Source of the DNA: Lumbricus rubellus
Taxonomy: Eukaryota; Annelida; Clitellata; Crassiclitellata; Lumbricidae
Reading direction: 5' to 3'
Length of the DNA stretch: 64,000 nucleotides
Assembly: GCA_945859605.1 (NCBI GenBank)
Contig: OX243820.1
Location: 32,464,328-32,528,327, forward strand
Made by a program: the position numbers and the translations under genes. This document shows positions 1-11,494 of the stretch, piece after piece. The notes under the pieces were generated by a model that was given only the letters and a program-made list of their open reading frames with translations, did not search any database and had not been told where the DNA came from. The stretch's first letter is position 1; each line of letters opens with the position of its first letter.

Positions 1-61
1 GACGGACGGACAGACAGACAGACGGACAAACGGACAGACAGATAGATAGATGGTCTGATAA
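1..61. repeat. GACGGACA/GACAGATA microsatellite
   Basis: Degenerate tetranucleotide tract (GACG, GACA, GATA variants) at the left edge of the window; it probably continues outside. Confidence 0.8.
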
Positions 62-137
62 ATGGATGTGTGAATGGATCGTGAATACACATGCGGTCCA
101 GTGGACGTGCTTCGTTCGGTCAACCGTACGCCATGTA

Positions 138-292
138 TACGAGCCATCCAAGCCAGCCAAGCCAGACAAGCCATCCAAGCCATCCAAGTCAGCCAAGCCA
201 GCCAAGCCAGCCAAGCCAGACAAGCCAACCAAGCCATCCAAGCCAGACCAGCCAGCCAAGCCAGACAAGCCAGCCAAGCCAGCCATTCAACA
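138..292. repeat. CCAAGCCAGC minisatellite
   Basis: About 15 tandem copies of a 10-bp unit built from two 5-bp halves (CCAAG and CCAGC, with CCATC and CAGAC variants). It is open in all three forward frames, giving low-complexity peptides (AKPAKP, QASQAS, PSQPSQ) that I do not regard as a gene. Confidence 0.85.
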
Positions 293-482
293 CAGACAAG
301 TTTCCAGGCTAATACAGTGAAGCAACGGTCAAGCCAGGCAGCCATCTTATACCCAAACAAGACATCTACAGAAAACAAGTCATGCGTTCCAGATGTCTAA
401 CTCAGACATGGCTGAAGCCATCTCGGCAGCCACCAATAACCAGCCAAGCGGGAATCGAGAGCAGCCATTGGGTCATACGAGC

Positions 483-797
483 CAGTCAGCGAAGCAGCCA
501 TCCAAATAGTCATCCAAGTAGTCATCCAAGAAGCCATCCAAGAAACCATCCAGGTGGCTATTCAAGTAGCCATCCATGTAGCCATATAAGTAGTCAGTCA
601 AGTAACCATCCATGTAATCATCCAAGTAGTCGTCCAAGTAGCCATCCAAGCAGCCATCCAAGTAGCCATCCAAATAAACATCCAATTAGCCATCCAAGTA
701 GCCATCCAAGTAGCCATCCAGGCAGCCATCCAAGTAACCATGGAAGAAGCCATTCAAGTAGCCATCCAAGAAGCCATCCAAGCAGCCATCCAAATAT
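483..797. repeat. 12-bp minisatellite (CATCCAAGTAGC)
   Basis: About 26 copies of a 12-bp unit with variants at the AGTAGC half. Because 12 is a multiple of three, one frame reads as repeated His-Pro-Ser-Ser; there is no other sign of coding. Confidence 0.85.
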
Positions 798-1138
798 CTA
801 ACAGCCATCGAGCCATGACTATATATAATCGACGAGAGAACGCTAAATCTGCTTTACGACAGTGGCGCCCTCGAACGACGAAGACGTTGACGACGTCCCC
901 AGACGGCGCTTCTCGTCCTTTCGCATTATGTAGCGCCGTTGTTATTATTTTAGACTGAGCGTTAGTCAAGTGTAGTGTACACAACGAACAGCGGACTTTA
1001 CACACAAACACTTACACGTGCATGATTGTATACATGTAATGTATCTAGAACTGTGCGTTATGTCCTACTTTCTTCTGCTTTTCAACACACTTGTCTTAAC
1101 CATCTCTTAAGAACGCGGTTTAGCCATGCATATATATA
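798..1138. other. spacer, nothing recognised
   Basis: Mixed-composition spacer. No conserved open frame, RNA gene or repeat was seen. Confidence 0.5.
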
Positions 1139-1267
1139 CAGGGTGGGCCAAAAAAGTAATCCCCTACGATTTTTGGTCAATATCTTGGCAAAAAATATGA
1201 ATTGAAACATTTCTATTTTTGGCCAAGATGTTGACAAAAAACCGTAGGGATTACTTTTTGGCCCACC

Positions 1268-1270
<3 letters not shown>
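1139..1270. mobile_element. MITE, CAGGGTGGGCCA family (palindromic, 132 bp)
   Basis: The left end CAGGGTGGGCCAAAAAAGTA is mirrored by the right end TACTTTTTGGCCCACCCTG, and the arms continue to pair almost to the centre (CCGTAGGGATTA, TTGGCCAAGATGTTG). It sits between TA dinucleotides, as expected for Tc1/mariner-type insertion. It carries no coding capacity. A (TA)n tract follows directly. Confidence 0.8.

Positions 1271-1308
<38 letters not shown>
1271..1308. repeat. (TA)n microsatellite
   Basis: About 38 bp of nearly pure TA directly after the MITE; possibly expanded from its TA target site. Confidence 0.85.
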
Positions 1309-1310
<2 letters not shown>

Positions 1311-1974
1311 TATATTACGGTGGTTCTCAAAATTTCTTTTTTAAATTAACTTTGCAAGTTTGCATGGTATTATGTTTTTCATTTGAAAACCAATTTTCCA
1401 CACAATTTTTTGTGGTTTTATTAATATTGAGGGTTTGACCATGCAGTCAATCTAAAAGTTAATCACACAGAAATCGTCATCGCAGCTGAAAGTTTGCCAT
1501 TAAATTTCTTTTAATAAATTTAATGGCTTGTATTCATTATTATTAAGTGTGGATAACAGAAGCAAGACACTTGCAGTCTTGCATCGAAAATGAAAGCAGT
1601 CATTGCGAATGGACAATTTTAACAGTGTGCAATAATTAAATGCTATTCCAGCAGATTATTAGCGGAAGCGTTTAAGCCTTTCTAAGGCATTGGTTGCTTT
1701 TCGCTGGTCCAGATTGCACTCGCGATTATCCTCAATTATCTTAATTGCATAGTTTCTGCTTTTCAGATAATTCCTCTCTTGTAATTATTGAAGCACTCAT
1801 TTTATAGAGCAATTAACTTTGAGCATCCAATATCATTGAGTACACACTTGAAGAGAGTTTCAGTTTAATTGCATTGCAGGATATAGATCTAATTATTCCA
1901 TGTTCTTGGACTACATCCCGGCAAGACAGCAATGTCTAGTACGAGTAAGTACAGAACTGCAGTTGATGAGGATG
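1309..1974. other. AT-rich spacer, nothing recognised
   Basis: AT-rich non-coding DNA without a supported feature. Confidence 0.5.
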
Positions 1975-1977
1975 TTT

Positions 1978-2186
1978 GTGGGGCGCGGTGGTGTTGTGGG
2001 TATGCTCTTTGCCTTACAGCCGGAGGGTTGCTGGTTCGAATCCACCTCAAGCCGCCGTGTAGCGACCTTGAGCAAGTCCTTCACTCGCAATTGCTTGGGC
2101 GCTTCGGCGTGAAACACCGATGCAGTGTCCGTTCTATAGTTGGGGGCGCCTCTGAGTAGAGAGCTTGAAGTGGCGCTATAAAAATG
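1978..2186 (+). repeat. tRNA-derived SINE, copy A
   Basis: Starts GGGGCGCGGTGGTG (A-box-like) and carries a clear B box, GGTTCGAATCC, near 2034. The body contains 'GACCTTGAGCAAGTCC' and the tail ends in GGCGCTATAAAAATGG. It matches copy B at 59,454 over its full length, with substitutions. Pol III promoter boxes plus a shared 3' body identify a SINE rather than a tRNA gene. Confidence 0.8.
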
Positions 2187-2287
2187 GAGAAATAATTTGT
2201 GTTTTAAAATATTGAATAATAATGTTTCCCGTTTTGGCGACAGCAATTGTTAATGGAAAGTGGAACACTACACACTACACAAGTACT

Positions 2288-2663
2288 CCTTAGTGCAGTG
2301 GTTCCCAACCCGTGGCCCGCGGGCCAAAAGTGGCCCGCGAGGTCTCAGAAAATGGCCCGCCAGTCCTCAAAAATGACCCTCATCTCTCAAAGAATTAACA
2401 AAAATATATGAAAAATTGACAATTTGTACAGGATAGAACATTATAATTACTTTATATTACAAATTATTTTATTTTGACGTCTATAAATAACATCAAGCAT
2501 CCTATTTTGAATCAATTCTAACAATTTTATATGCTTTTAGTTAATTAAATTTTAACATTTGGCCCCCTAATGTCCTTTAACTAAGAAAAAGTGGCCCTCG
2601 TGTCCTCCAACTTAGAAAAAGTGGCCCTAAAGTCAAAAAAGGTTGGGAACCACTGCCTTAGTG
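2288..2663. mobile_element. hAT-type MITE with 8-bp TSD
   Basis: The element proper is 2296-2655 (360 bp). Termini are CAGTGGTTCCCAACC and GGTTGGGAACCACTG, the terminal inverted repeat typical of hAT elements. Identical 8-bp target duplications CCTTAGTG lie at 2288-2295 and 2656-2663. The interior repeats 'GTGGCCC' motifs and is AT-rich, with no transposase. The intact TSD suggests fairly recent movement by a transposase in trans. Confidence 0.93.
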
Positions 2664-3035
2664 TCTGCATAATTATATTGGCGCCATTATATGTATGACG
2701 TGACAACAAATAACTTCGTGCATAATTATTACCTGCTGTCCAGTGTCCACAAATAAAAAAATCTGTCTCTTAGCATTTTGTCTTCACCTCTGCACACTGC
2801 TGGACATGCGATTCATCCATGCACAGAAATATGTGCAGAAAACAGACAAAACTGTGTGAGATACGTTGGCTCAGCAGTAGTCAGCTTAAATTGGTTCATA
2901 AGGAGATTAATCTTTATGCAATAAAATGACTTTTTGGTCACTGACGGCATCCATCCGATCATGTTGTGCGCACCAAGCAGGCGGAAATGAGACTGCTTAT
3001 CTATAGGAAGTCTATGCAGTCCATTGCCAATGAGA
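2664..3035. other. spacer, nothing recognised
   Basis: No supported feature between the hAT MITE and the CAGA tract. Confidence 0.5.
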
Positions 3036-3368
3036 GAGAGACAGACAGACAGATAGACAGAGACAGAGACAGGTAGACACACAGAGAGACAGAGAAACAA
3101 AGACAGAAAAACAGACAGAATCAGAGACATGAATACAGATAGACAGGCAGAGCGACAGGCAGAGACAGACATAGATAGAGACAAAGACATTGACGCAGAG
3201 AGAGACAGAGAGACAGAGAGACAGAGAGAGACAGAGAGAATCAAAGGCATGAATACAGATAGACAGACAGACAGACAGGCCGACAAAGACAGAGATATAG
3301 ACAGAGACAGAAACAGAAACATATACAATCAGATGGACAGACAGACATACATACACAGACACAGACAG
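3036..3368. repeat. (CAGA)n/(GAGA)n microsatellite
   Basis: Purine-rich CAGA/GAGA tract containing two copies of a longer block, 'CATGAATACAGATAGACAGG', at about 3128 and 3248. This indicates internal duplication. Open frames in it on both strands are composition artefacts. Confidence 0.85.
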
Positions 3369-4284
3369 GGAGATATTTCCATTCCTTTACCTGTGGTCTT
3401 TGCTTGGCGAATATTGGAACAGTCGTGTCGAAACACATTTCTCGATTCCAGTCTTAACTCCCCAAAGTGCGAGTTACGGAAAGGTTGTGCTTTGCTGTGT
3501 CCTTCATTTCTCCATCCCAATGGGGAGTCAAAAAGAGTTTTGGCAACTGCAAAATAATGTCATATAATCCTATGAAATAAACTGTAGAAAAGCATGACGA
3601 AGACGACGACAATTATAGCAACTGTCAATGCCGCATTTAAATTTCAGACCTATACTGTAAAATACACTGCCATGGTGTCACTGAACCAAATAAATTAATG
3701 ATCATTTATTATCTTGACCAACGATCCGAAATTCAGCGCAACACGCTGAATATAATTATTTAAAGTGTTCAATATCTTATAATATCTTATATGCTTACAA
3801 TTTTTCATCTCCTTAGCAGTGCTTTTTAATGCCGCAGACTCTTGCAACAAGCTTATAATGTTACAGATCTATTATACAAATTTGAAGCTATTGCACAGTT
3901 TCTAGAAATTGCATGCCTATTTGCCTAATTGCTCATTTGTTTTCTCTAGAAATAATGATAATTTAAAAGACGAATACAATGAACCCGTGTGCAAAATAAA
4001 TCCATGTGTGCACGTAAACTCGGCAAATCAACAATTTCTAGCCCGAGTATAATAGCCTATAGTTATATATGCTTGATGAAAATGTAACCAGCTCATGAAA
4101 CTGCCTATGTATACATACATATGATATACAGTATACATGATGTATATGTATGTATGTACTATGTAGCCACGTATATAGATCTATGTATAATTGTATATAG
4201 TATATACATATAAATATTTGTACAGATGTTGCAATTTTTGTTGCATTCCCCTTCCTTCGTCCTCTGTTGGGAATCCATGCATCT
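3369..4284. other. AT-rich spacer
   Basis: No gene recognised. 4100-4220 is enriched in TATG/TATA words. Confidence 0.5.
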
Positions 4285-4351
4285 GGATGATGATGATGAT
4301 GATGATGACGACGACGACGACGACGATGATGATGATGGTGGTGGTGGTGGA
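4285..4351. repeat. (GAT)n(GAC)n(GAT)n(GGT)n triplet tract
   Basis: Compound triplet repeat with sharp switches from GAT to GAC to GAT to GGT. Confidence 0.9.
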
Positions 4352-4602
4352 CTTTAATTGCCTTCGGTTCCGTTTGAAGAGCCATCGATTGATGGTTCAT
4401 TTCATCATCTCTGCTTCCTTCAGCTGCATATGTATATATATATATAATTATATATATATACATATGCAATGCAATGCATCATAGTATACACCAGCACATT
4501 GCTACATTGCATTTGCGGTGCATAATACATTTTGGCAATGCGCTCTGCATTATAGTGCACACTTACATAACTGCACAGTACACACTGTAGCAATTGTATT
4601 GT

Positions 4603-4860
4603 GTCGTATTTTGTATTGTATTTTGTATTGTATTTTGTATTGTTTTTTGTATTGTATTGTATTGTATTATCTTACCTTCCTATCTTATCTGACCATTTAT
4701 AAAGCGCTTTTTGCAGCAAGAGCCTTTCAGAAGCGCTTGTATTGTATTGTAGTGTATTGTATTTTGTATTGTATTGTATTCTGTATTGTATTGTGTTGTT
4801 TCTATGAATTTACATAGCGCCTCTTGCAGTCCACACTATTCAGAGACGCAATATGGGGAA
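4603..4860. repeat. (ATTGT)n array with embedded SINE tails
   Basis: Pentamer ATTGT/TTTGT arrays at 4603-4672 and 4738-4800 flank and follow two copies of a SINE-tail phrase (TTTATAAAGCGCTTTTTGC at about 4697 and TTTACATAGCGCCTCTTGC at about 4809). The pentamer is probably the 3' tail repeat of the SINE, duplicated with it. Confidence 0.65.
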
Positions 4861-6424
4861 TTAATTAGTTGCATAAGCTAATTGCTTCCTTGCCGACTCG
4901 TATGGCCTACATCCAATTACGGAGACGCCGTGATTGTCGACGTGTTTTATGCCAGGATATGATGGGAAAGGTTGACACAACCAGATTGGAAGAGAAAAAC
5001 TCAACGACAACAGTAGCCTGCTTTTGACAGACAACGTTTAATTAATATTTCGCAATTACCAATAAATCATCGGATCCGTAATGAGATCTCGATACAGTAA
5101 CAGACTGAAACGAAAGCAGACGAATAGATATTTATGAGAGCCACGCCGCAGTATAAAACGTTCCTTTATAAATTGTCATGCCGCTTGCACAGACTACGGA
5201 AGTATTGAGATAATTAATTATGTCATTTTGTAACTGAGTGCTCGCACGCATAAAGTATTTACTCAACGTTTTTGGAGGCGCTTGCAAAGACGCTATATAA
5301 ATGTATTCGCACTTGCATGCAGCAAGGATTGATACAGTTTCACTTAGCAGCTTCTTTTAACGCCTTTATACCGTCGTTATCAACTCTTCTCAACACAAGA
5401 ATTAATTATTGTCGGCAGTGTTTAGTCTAGACTATTTTGGGCGAAGAAGCCCCCCAGAAATGACATTTCCACAGAAAATGCATGTAGAGGTATTGCTTAC
5501 GTGTAGGCTATATACGTGCCATTTCCCCAGAAAATTACACACGTAACACCTCCCCCACCCCCTCCACCCCATATAAAATTTCGACAGGTCTTGTTTGCAT
5601 GTTTTATACAAGTATAATTTCCCCGTTTCCCGTCGGAAAAAAATGACCGGTCAAAGGGTGTGTCGTCGTCGTCGACGGTGTCTGGCTGAGCGATTGTCGT
5701 CTGCCCAAAACGACCATTTTCCCGCTCACCAGAAACCTTAAACCCCCCAGTGCCCCCACCACCACCACCGACCCGAAGCAGAGGGACTAGATTAAGCGCT
5801 GGATCATCTGAGTCAATTGAACGAATTGGCATTTTAGTATTCATAAAATTGAGCAGATAACGCGCAGTGCTCTAAGACTCAATGTGCTGTTCTCACTAAA
5901 TAAACAAAGACTAAACAACAAGCGAACCGATTCACGCTGTTCGTCAGCTGCAGGCTAAACAGAACATGATCAGAAGTTATGAAGGAAATCTTAACTTTGT
6001 ATAGAGTGTAGAAAACTTGTACGTTTTTGACGCAAGAGTTTGATTAACATTTTAATTTTTTTAAACATTTTCGTAAACTTACGCAAACTACGGTTTTGAA
6101 TTGATCGACTAATAAATAATAATCTATTATATTATATTCTATTAATATATTCTATTTAAAGTACTATTCCTTAGACCACATTAGACATGATTCTGAAAAC
6201 GATCGATCATAGAAAGTGGGATGTCACGACTCATCAGTTTTATGCTGCATCAGCGAAAAGATTTGCGTTCTGCAGCGTTCGTGAATTAGCTCGTTAATTC
6301 CCTGCAGTCGGATTTCGATTGAATTTTTTTTATTTCGATTAATTTTGCGAAATATGACGCTCACATCTGCTCTTCGAAATCCTTCCGCCTTTTAAGTTGA
6401 TCCTTGATTAAATAATTATTCCTC
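4861..6424. other. spacer, nothing recognised
   Basis: No supported gene or RNA. A GGCGCT/TATATAAATG phrase near 5275 resembles a SINE 3' end. 5540-5580 and 5745-5775 are C-rich runs. Confidence 0.45.
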
Positions 6425-6800
6425 TTTCGTGTTTAAAGGTCTTTCTCTTTGTAAAGTCCTCATTCTTATTAAGCTTGTCGTTTTCTATTTCATATATTTG
6501 CTTTTCTTTCTAAGTCTCTTGTCTTCAAACTCTGTCCAATTCAAGGTTCTAAGCTCCTCATCTTCAAAGTCTCTTCTTGTTAGTCTGTATATTTGATAAA
6601 TTTCAAAGTCCTTCTCCTACAATGTACCACCCCTACAAAGTCCCTCCACTTAAAAGTCTCTCCCATTCAAAGTTAATCCCCTGCGAAGTGCCCCCCTCTG
6701 AAAACTATTTCTCCTCAGAGCGTCGCCTCTTCGAATCTTATCCCTTCGAAGTTCAAAGTTCATCCTCTTTGAAGTCCCTGCCTCATTGTGTCGTCGCACA
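6425..6800. repeat. degenerate CT-rich minisatellite (TTCAAAGTC core)
   Basis: Recurrent 'TTCAAAGTC' cores spaced roughly 15-20 bp apart by CT-rich linkers, heavily diverged. No protein signal. Confidence 0.6.
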
Positions 6801-7082
6801 AACTCTGATCTATTTTCTCTTTCAGTTGAAGCTATCGCAATGCATAGAAAGCATTAAACCATACAAGAAGTAGCGCTAAACAAACGCATCAACAAAACCC
6901 ATTGTGTCACCAATGCACTCTTCTGCCGTATTATACACCGTGTACATGTCTTCTTCTAATGCTCGCTGAAAGCATAAGATGATATCGTTGAGAACATTAG
7001 AGGCACAGTCAAAACTGCGCCGTGGACATCATCAATCAAGTCACCATGCAGGCAGATGAACAACGCTGGACATATAAACGAC

Positions 7083-7083
7083 G

Positions 7084-7152
<69 letters not shown>
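7083..7152. repeat. (CTG)n triplet repeat
   Basis: About 23 uninterrupted CTG units, open in several frames (poly-Ala and poly-Ser on the minus strand). I see no flanking coding sequence that would make it part of a gene. Confidence 0.92.
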
Positions 7153-7280
7153 AGAACGTCATTGACTCGCATCGACTCAAGTTGACAGGCATCGTCCGTC
7201 CACAACAATGAAACGAACAATAACTCAACCGAACAGAGAGCTTTACCTTTGTCAGGCTGCGGATAAGCACCATGCCCATA

Positions 7281-7422
7281 GGGTCTCATTTTATATGCAC
7301 GTGCTATAAGAACTTACTGGCAGCCATTATATATATATATATACACACATATAATGGCTATTTTATATATATTATATTTTATATATATATATACACATAT
7401 AATGGCTATTTTATATATATAT

Positions 7423-7453
<31 letters not shown>

Positions 7454-7500
7454 ATGGCTACCAGTAAGTCTTTATAGCACGTGCATATAAAATGAGACCC
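7281..7500. mobile_element. palindromic MITE-like element (220 bp)
   Basis: The left arm starts GGGTCTCATTTTATATGCAC at 7281. The right arm is its complement, ending AAAATGAGACCC at 7500, and pairing extends about 50 bp (CACGTGCTATAA, TTACTGG, AGCCATTATA). The centre is (TA)n with repeated 'TATAATGGCTATTTTATA'. No TSD can be assigned with certainty. It is non-coding and could form a long hairpin. Confidence 0.8.
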
Positions 7501-7667
7501 GGTCATTGCGATAGATGACCGCAAGTGTTATTTATAGGCGCATGAATATGCATGTATGTGCGCATGAATATGAATATGCATGTGTGTGCGCAACGTATCA
7601 ATGGGTCTCGGCACTTATTGCAGCGCCTTTATACCTCGCAAAGACGCTGCCCTTATATATATATATA

Positions 7668-9970
7668 ATAGGCCGGCCCTTAGCATACAGCCAAAAAATA
7701 AAAATCGTAAAATTTTGTCTGGCACCCTTTCAATCCATGCCAATTATAGAAATAATATTATGTTGAAAAGGATTTTGGAATTGCAAAACATTTAGGGGTG
7801 CCCCTCGAGCGCCGAAATTTATTCTTTAATACAAATTTGATCTATTGAATCATACAATTTCAACCAAACTATATTCAACACACTGTCACTCAGAATTTTA
7901 CAGAGATGACTCAAATACACTCTAGTGATGCAACAATACCAATGAAACAAGTGTTTACTGTTCAATTGTAATTCAGTTATTGTTCACTGTTCAGCTGGTC
8001 ATAGAAGTAAATGATCAGTGCAGGACAGTAAAATACAGGAATCACTGACACGAGATTTATTTTCGTACTTCGACTGTCGTCGATGTTCACTGATAACCTG
8101 CAGGAGAAATTGAAGCTGATCCTCATCTTTTGTTAGCTTTTTATTTAAGTCCTGCATGGATGAGTGCCACACCTCGTTCAGCTCTATCATTGACGACAGC
8201 CAACCCTTTGAGTACTGTTTGTGCTTCTCGAAATGCTTCATGCTCTTCCCAAAGAGCAGGATCTTTGGAAAGCATCATCTCAGATAGTCCATGCAGACCA
8301 AGCACCTGGAATAGTTTCTTGGAGTTGGTTATACAGAATAGTTCCAGACCGCTGGTGCCAAGAAATGCATCTGACTTCACACTGAGTCGTTAAGGCGGAT
8401 GATCTGGGGCTACTTCTTCCATGGCAGCCATCATTAGCTTCTTGGAGTCATTGGATACCCTTGAATCAAAAAGAGCAAGCCCAATAAGCTCTTCAGACAA
8501 ATACCAGAGATGAAGCCCTAGCTTCTTGCTTGTAGCAGAAGAAATTGTAGTACGTGGATACGTGAGAAGGTTTGCCATGAGAGTGAAGTCATTCAGTGGA
8601 GCCTCCACAGCAATTGGCGCAGTTATCCAGGCTTTCAGGTAGACATGCAACAACTGAATAGATGGCAATATCACGAATGCTGCGTTCTTCTGCAGCAGTC
8701 TTCTTGAACTGAGCACGAAAGAGCCACATCTTTATGGTATAGATGACTTTTGCCATCCATTGTGCCTGGTGCATAGCGCCAGGTATTCGAAACCGAATTC
8801 CACGAGAAGGAACACCTCCAAGAAAGACAATCGATAGCTCGAGAAATTCCCTGTAATCGTCTCGTGGCTGTGCGGTTGCTAAATGTCTATGAGCAAACTC
8901 CAAGATATCAGAACGGTGTGGGGCCACCAATGATTCCACCAAAGGATCTGACGAGGCTACCTGGAATTTGTCGCTTTCAATGAATGTAAAATGGTCTCGA
9001 AACCTCTTGAAAAGAAGAACATCAGGTCCAGTAGAAGTTCCAATGGAAGTTTTTTCGAATGCAGCCCCAACAATTAGTTCCATAACATGATGTCGGCATG
9101 CCAGGAAAAGGAGATCTTTATTCAATTCTTGCTCTATTAGGAAACATGCACCTGAGTGATGACCTGTGTTGCTGGCTGTGGTGTCAAAGCACAAAGCAAC
9201 AAGCTGATCTTGAACATTCCACGCTCTCAAACACTGGATGACTGCAGATGCCTGAGCTGAGCCTGTTCCTGAGGATAGTCTTGGCATGCCCAGTAACTGT
9301 TCAATTCCTACACCTGAGATCAGAACTGGAAGACGGTCAACATGTTCGCGTGATGTCAAATCTTCCAGAAACTTACCGTCCCAATGAACGGTTAAAGGAA
9401 CTAAGGCGGAAAATTCGGATTGAAGGCTGTTTGATTTGGTGGTCCTGTTGCTCGCCTTGGCTCGTTGAATGAAATTTCGGTTGATATTCAAAGTCTTGAC
9501 GTCACAGCCAAGGCTGGAAGCCACTTCGCTAAGAACAAATGTAGCATTTTTTGATGAAATCTTTGTTCTGTCCAAAGCCAATGTCAGACCAGAAGACAGA
9601 ATATTGATTCTGGCTCGTTTGGGCGCAGTTGCTTCATTTTTACATGTGTTAGTGCCACAGGTTTTGTTTTCGTTACATCCAGCTCACGTAATTTTATAAG
9701 TAAGTAAGTACTAAATATTAAATGATGATGCATTGCAAACATTAGTAGGTCGACAGAATGTATTAAAGCACTGAAAATTTCAGTTTGCGATTCATATTAC
9801 AATTTGGAAGTTTAATCGTACATTATTGAAACTTGAGAGCTCGGGGGCACCCCTAAATATTGCCCTATTGCAAAGATTTTTTGCACAAATTATTTTCTTC
9901 ATAATTGAAACAGATTGGAGGGGTGCCAGTTGATTATTTTTAACTTTCATTTTTAAGGGCCACGCTAATA
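7668..9970 (-). mobile_element. decayed DDE DNA transposon with about 130-bp TIRs
   Basis: The two ends are diverged inverted repeats. Left 7668-7807 contains GGCCCTTA-like, CTGGCACCC, CAATTAT and ATTTAGGGGTGCCCC. The same blocks occur in the same order on the complement of 9836-9970. Both ends lie in TA-rich DNA, so a target duplication cannot be separated from the flanking (TA)n. The interior encodes one minus-strand transposase that is broken. Length is about 2.3 kb. TIR order and spacing are seen directly; assignment to a superfamily is inference. Confidence 0.75.
7999..9663 (-). pseudogene. transposase pseudogene, RNase H-like (hAT-like)
   Basis: Minus-strand reading, N to C: a block with HWDGK and DRLPVLISG, then CFDTTASNTG (a candidate catalytic Asp), then ACRHH, which fits the C(2)H motif of hAT-like transposases. 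It continues with RIPGAMHQAQWMAKVIY, LKAWITAP, HLWYLSEELIGLALFD, VVNDRAERGVALI and LTKDEDQ...LLQV. The frame is broken: a frameshift near 8640, an in-frame TAA at 8390-8392, and a second frameshift near 8150. The N-terminal frame has no ATG. From memory, similar proteins are abundant in cnidarian and other marine-invertebrate genomes. It is a dead copy and cannot supply transposition. Confidence 0.75.
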
Positions 9971-10068
9971 TATAATATATATATATAATATATATATAAT
10001 CGTTTGTGCATGCGTACATGCTCTTGTGTTAATCCATGTCGTTAGTGCGTTAGGACCACGCTCATATA

Positions 10069-10474
10069 CAGGGTGGCCAAAAAGTAATCTCTAAGGTATT
10101 TTTGCCAATATTTTGGCCAAAGTAGGAATTTTTAAATCACGTTTCACAGGCTTTATAGGCCTGAAGGTAAATAATATTGTTTTAGGCTATGCAGCCGAAT
10201 TTCACGTTAAATTTTCAAACAGAGCAGAAGTTAAATTTATTTATATATCCACGCACTGTTTCTTGACAAACCAAAAACATACCTCAGCAAAAAGTCTGAA
10301 AAAAGATTTCATAAGTCACAGCTCTTGTTCCGCTACACAATTTTTGCTGATATATTTCGTTGTTGCACGTATAAATTAATTACCTTTAAGCCTGTAAAAC
10401 TTGATTTACAAATTCCCACTTCTGGCCAAGATATTGGCGAAACCTTTAAGGAATTACTTGTTTGGCCCACCGTG
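10069..10474. mobile_element. MITE, CAGGGTGGGCCA family (406 bp)
   Basis: Left end CAGGGTGGCCAAAAAGTAAT; the right end complements it and finishes TTTGGCCCACCGTG, with TA on both sides. Subterminal blocks TTGCCAATATTTTGGCC and TTTACAGGCTT(A)AA are shared with the copies at 14,331, 51,842, 52,937 and 57,124. No coding capacity. Confidence 0.85.
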
Positions 10475-10539
10475 TATATATATATAATTATATATGTACG
10501 TATGTATATTATACTAGAGTGCCGACCAAAGTGATATAG

Positions 10540-10960
10540 GGCCTACCCATAAGACCTCTGCATCGTATATACATCGTGCAAGTATTAGCCGCACAATGGC
10601 GGCGTAAGTACGGCTGGCGAGATCTATGGTCCGGGGTCGGGGGGCTGCAGCCTAAGTCCCCCGGAATTTGGCGGACAATATCTTTACGTTGTGAGCGCAA
10701 AGCCAACGACAGTAATTCAGAATTAATGAGCGCGTTTGCTTGACAAAACGTCCGGCGGAAGGATCCAGATTAATGGCGGCTAACCGCCCGATCCGTGTGC
10801 GCATGCCCCGGCGCATGCGTGTACGAGCCGCGGTCGTCTGCTCCGACGGCGGCGTCATCGCTGACGTCATAAACTTTCCTGGATTATCGCGTCACTTGTA
10901 CTGCTGTCGGCGATGACGTTGATGATGACGCGTTAAGACATTATGACGTTGTGCGGATTT
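10540..10960. promoter_or_regulatory. CpG-rich block with CRE and NRF1-like sites
   Basis: A CpG-rich island in AT-rich surroundings. It holds a perfect CRE, TGACGTCA, at 10,862-10,869, GCGCATGCGT (NRF1-like) at about 10,811, and several further GACGT/GATGACG words to 10,950. This looks like promoter DNA, but no adjacent first exon was identified on either strand. The role is inferred. Confidence 0.35.
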
Positions 10961-11494
10961 AGCAGGAGAAATAAATTATAGTGTGCGCTGGTTAAGAACT
11001 GTTTTCGGAAGAGCATGGCACAAATGACTGTCCACGTCATGACAATGGTTGCGACGCTATACTTCACTCAAGAATGCACTCATAACATTGCTAATGACGA
11101 TGTCAGGGTGGTTATAGCAACCTGTCGTCCCCCACCACCCACCCGCCACCCCACTGGATAATCATTTTGTCCATGCAGCATTATTATTATTTATGTTCCA
11201 AAGTTCTAGGTCTAACTTAGAGCACTATCGCACTTTGGCACAAGTATACACACACACCCTGTAGCGCATTTTGAAAGGCACTTGTTATGTCGTCGGTTGA
11301 GAATTATAAGGCTCTATGTCCACTTTTTGAAATTTTTTAGTTTTTGGTACCATGACGTAGATCTTGTTCAGGGCTATAATGTCCTGTAAGAATCTAAGCT
11401 TCATCTTCAATATTAAAAGAGATAATTGTGTCAAGATCCATAGGACCTGTTTGCGTATACTTAGTTAACCAGATCCATCGTCATATCGTTGTGG
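10961..11494. other. spacer, nothing recognised
   Basis: No supported feature. Confidence 0.45.

Noticed and set aside
1978..2186. tRNA gene (A and B boxes present)
   Set aside because: No cloverleaf of correct length or acceptor stem. The same sequence with a long common 3' body recurs at 59,454, so it is a SINE.
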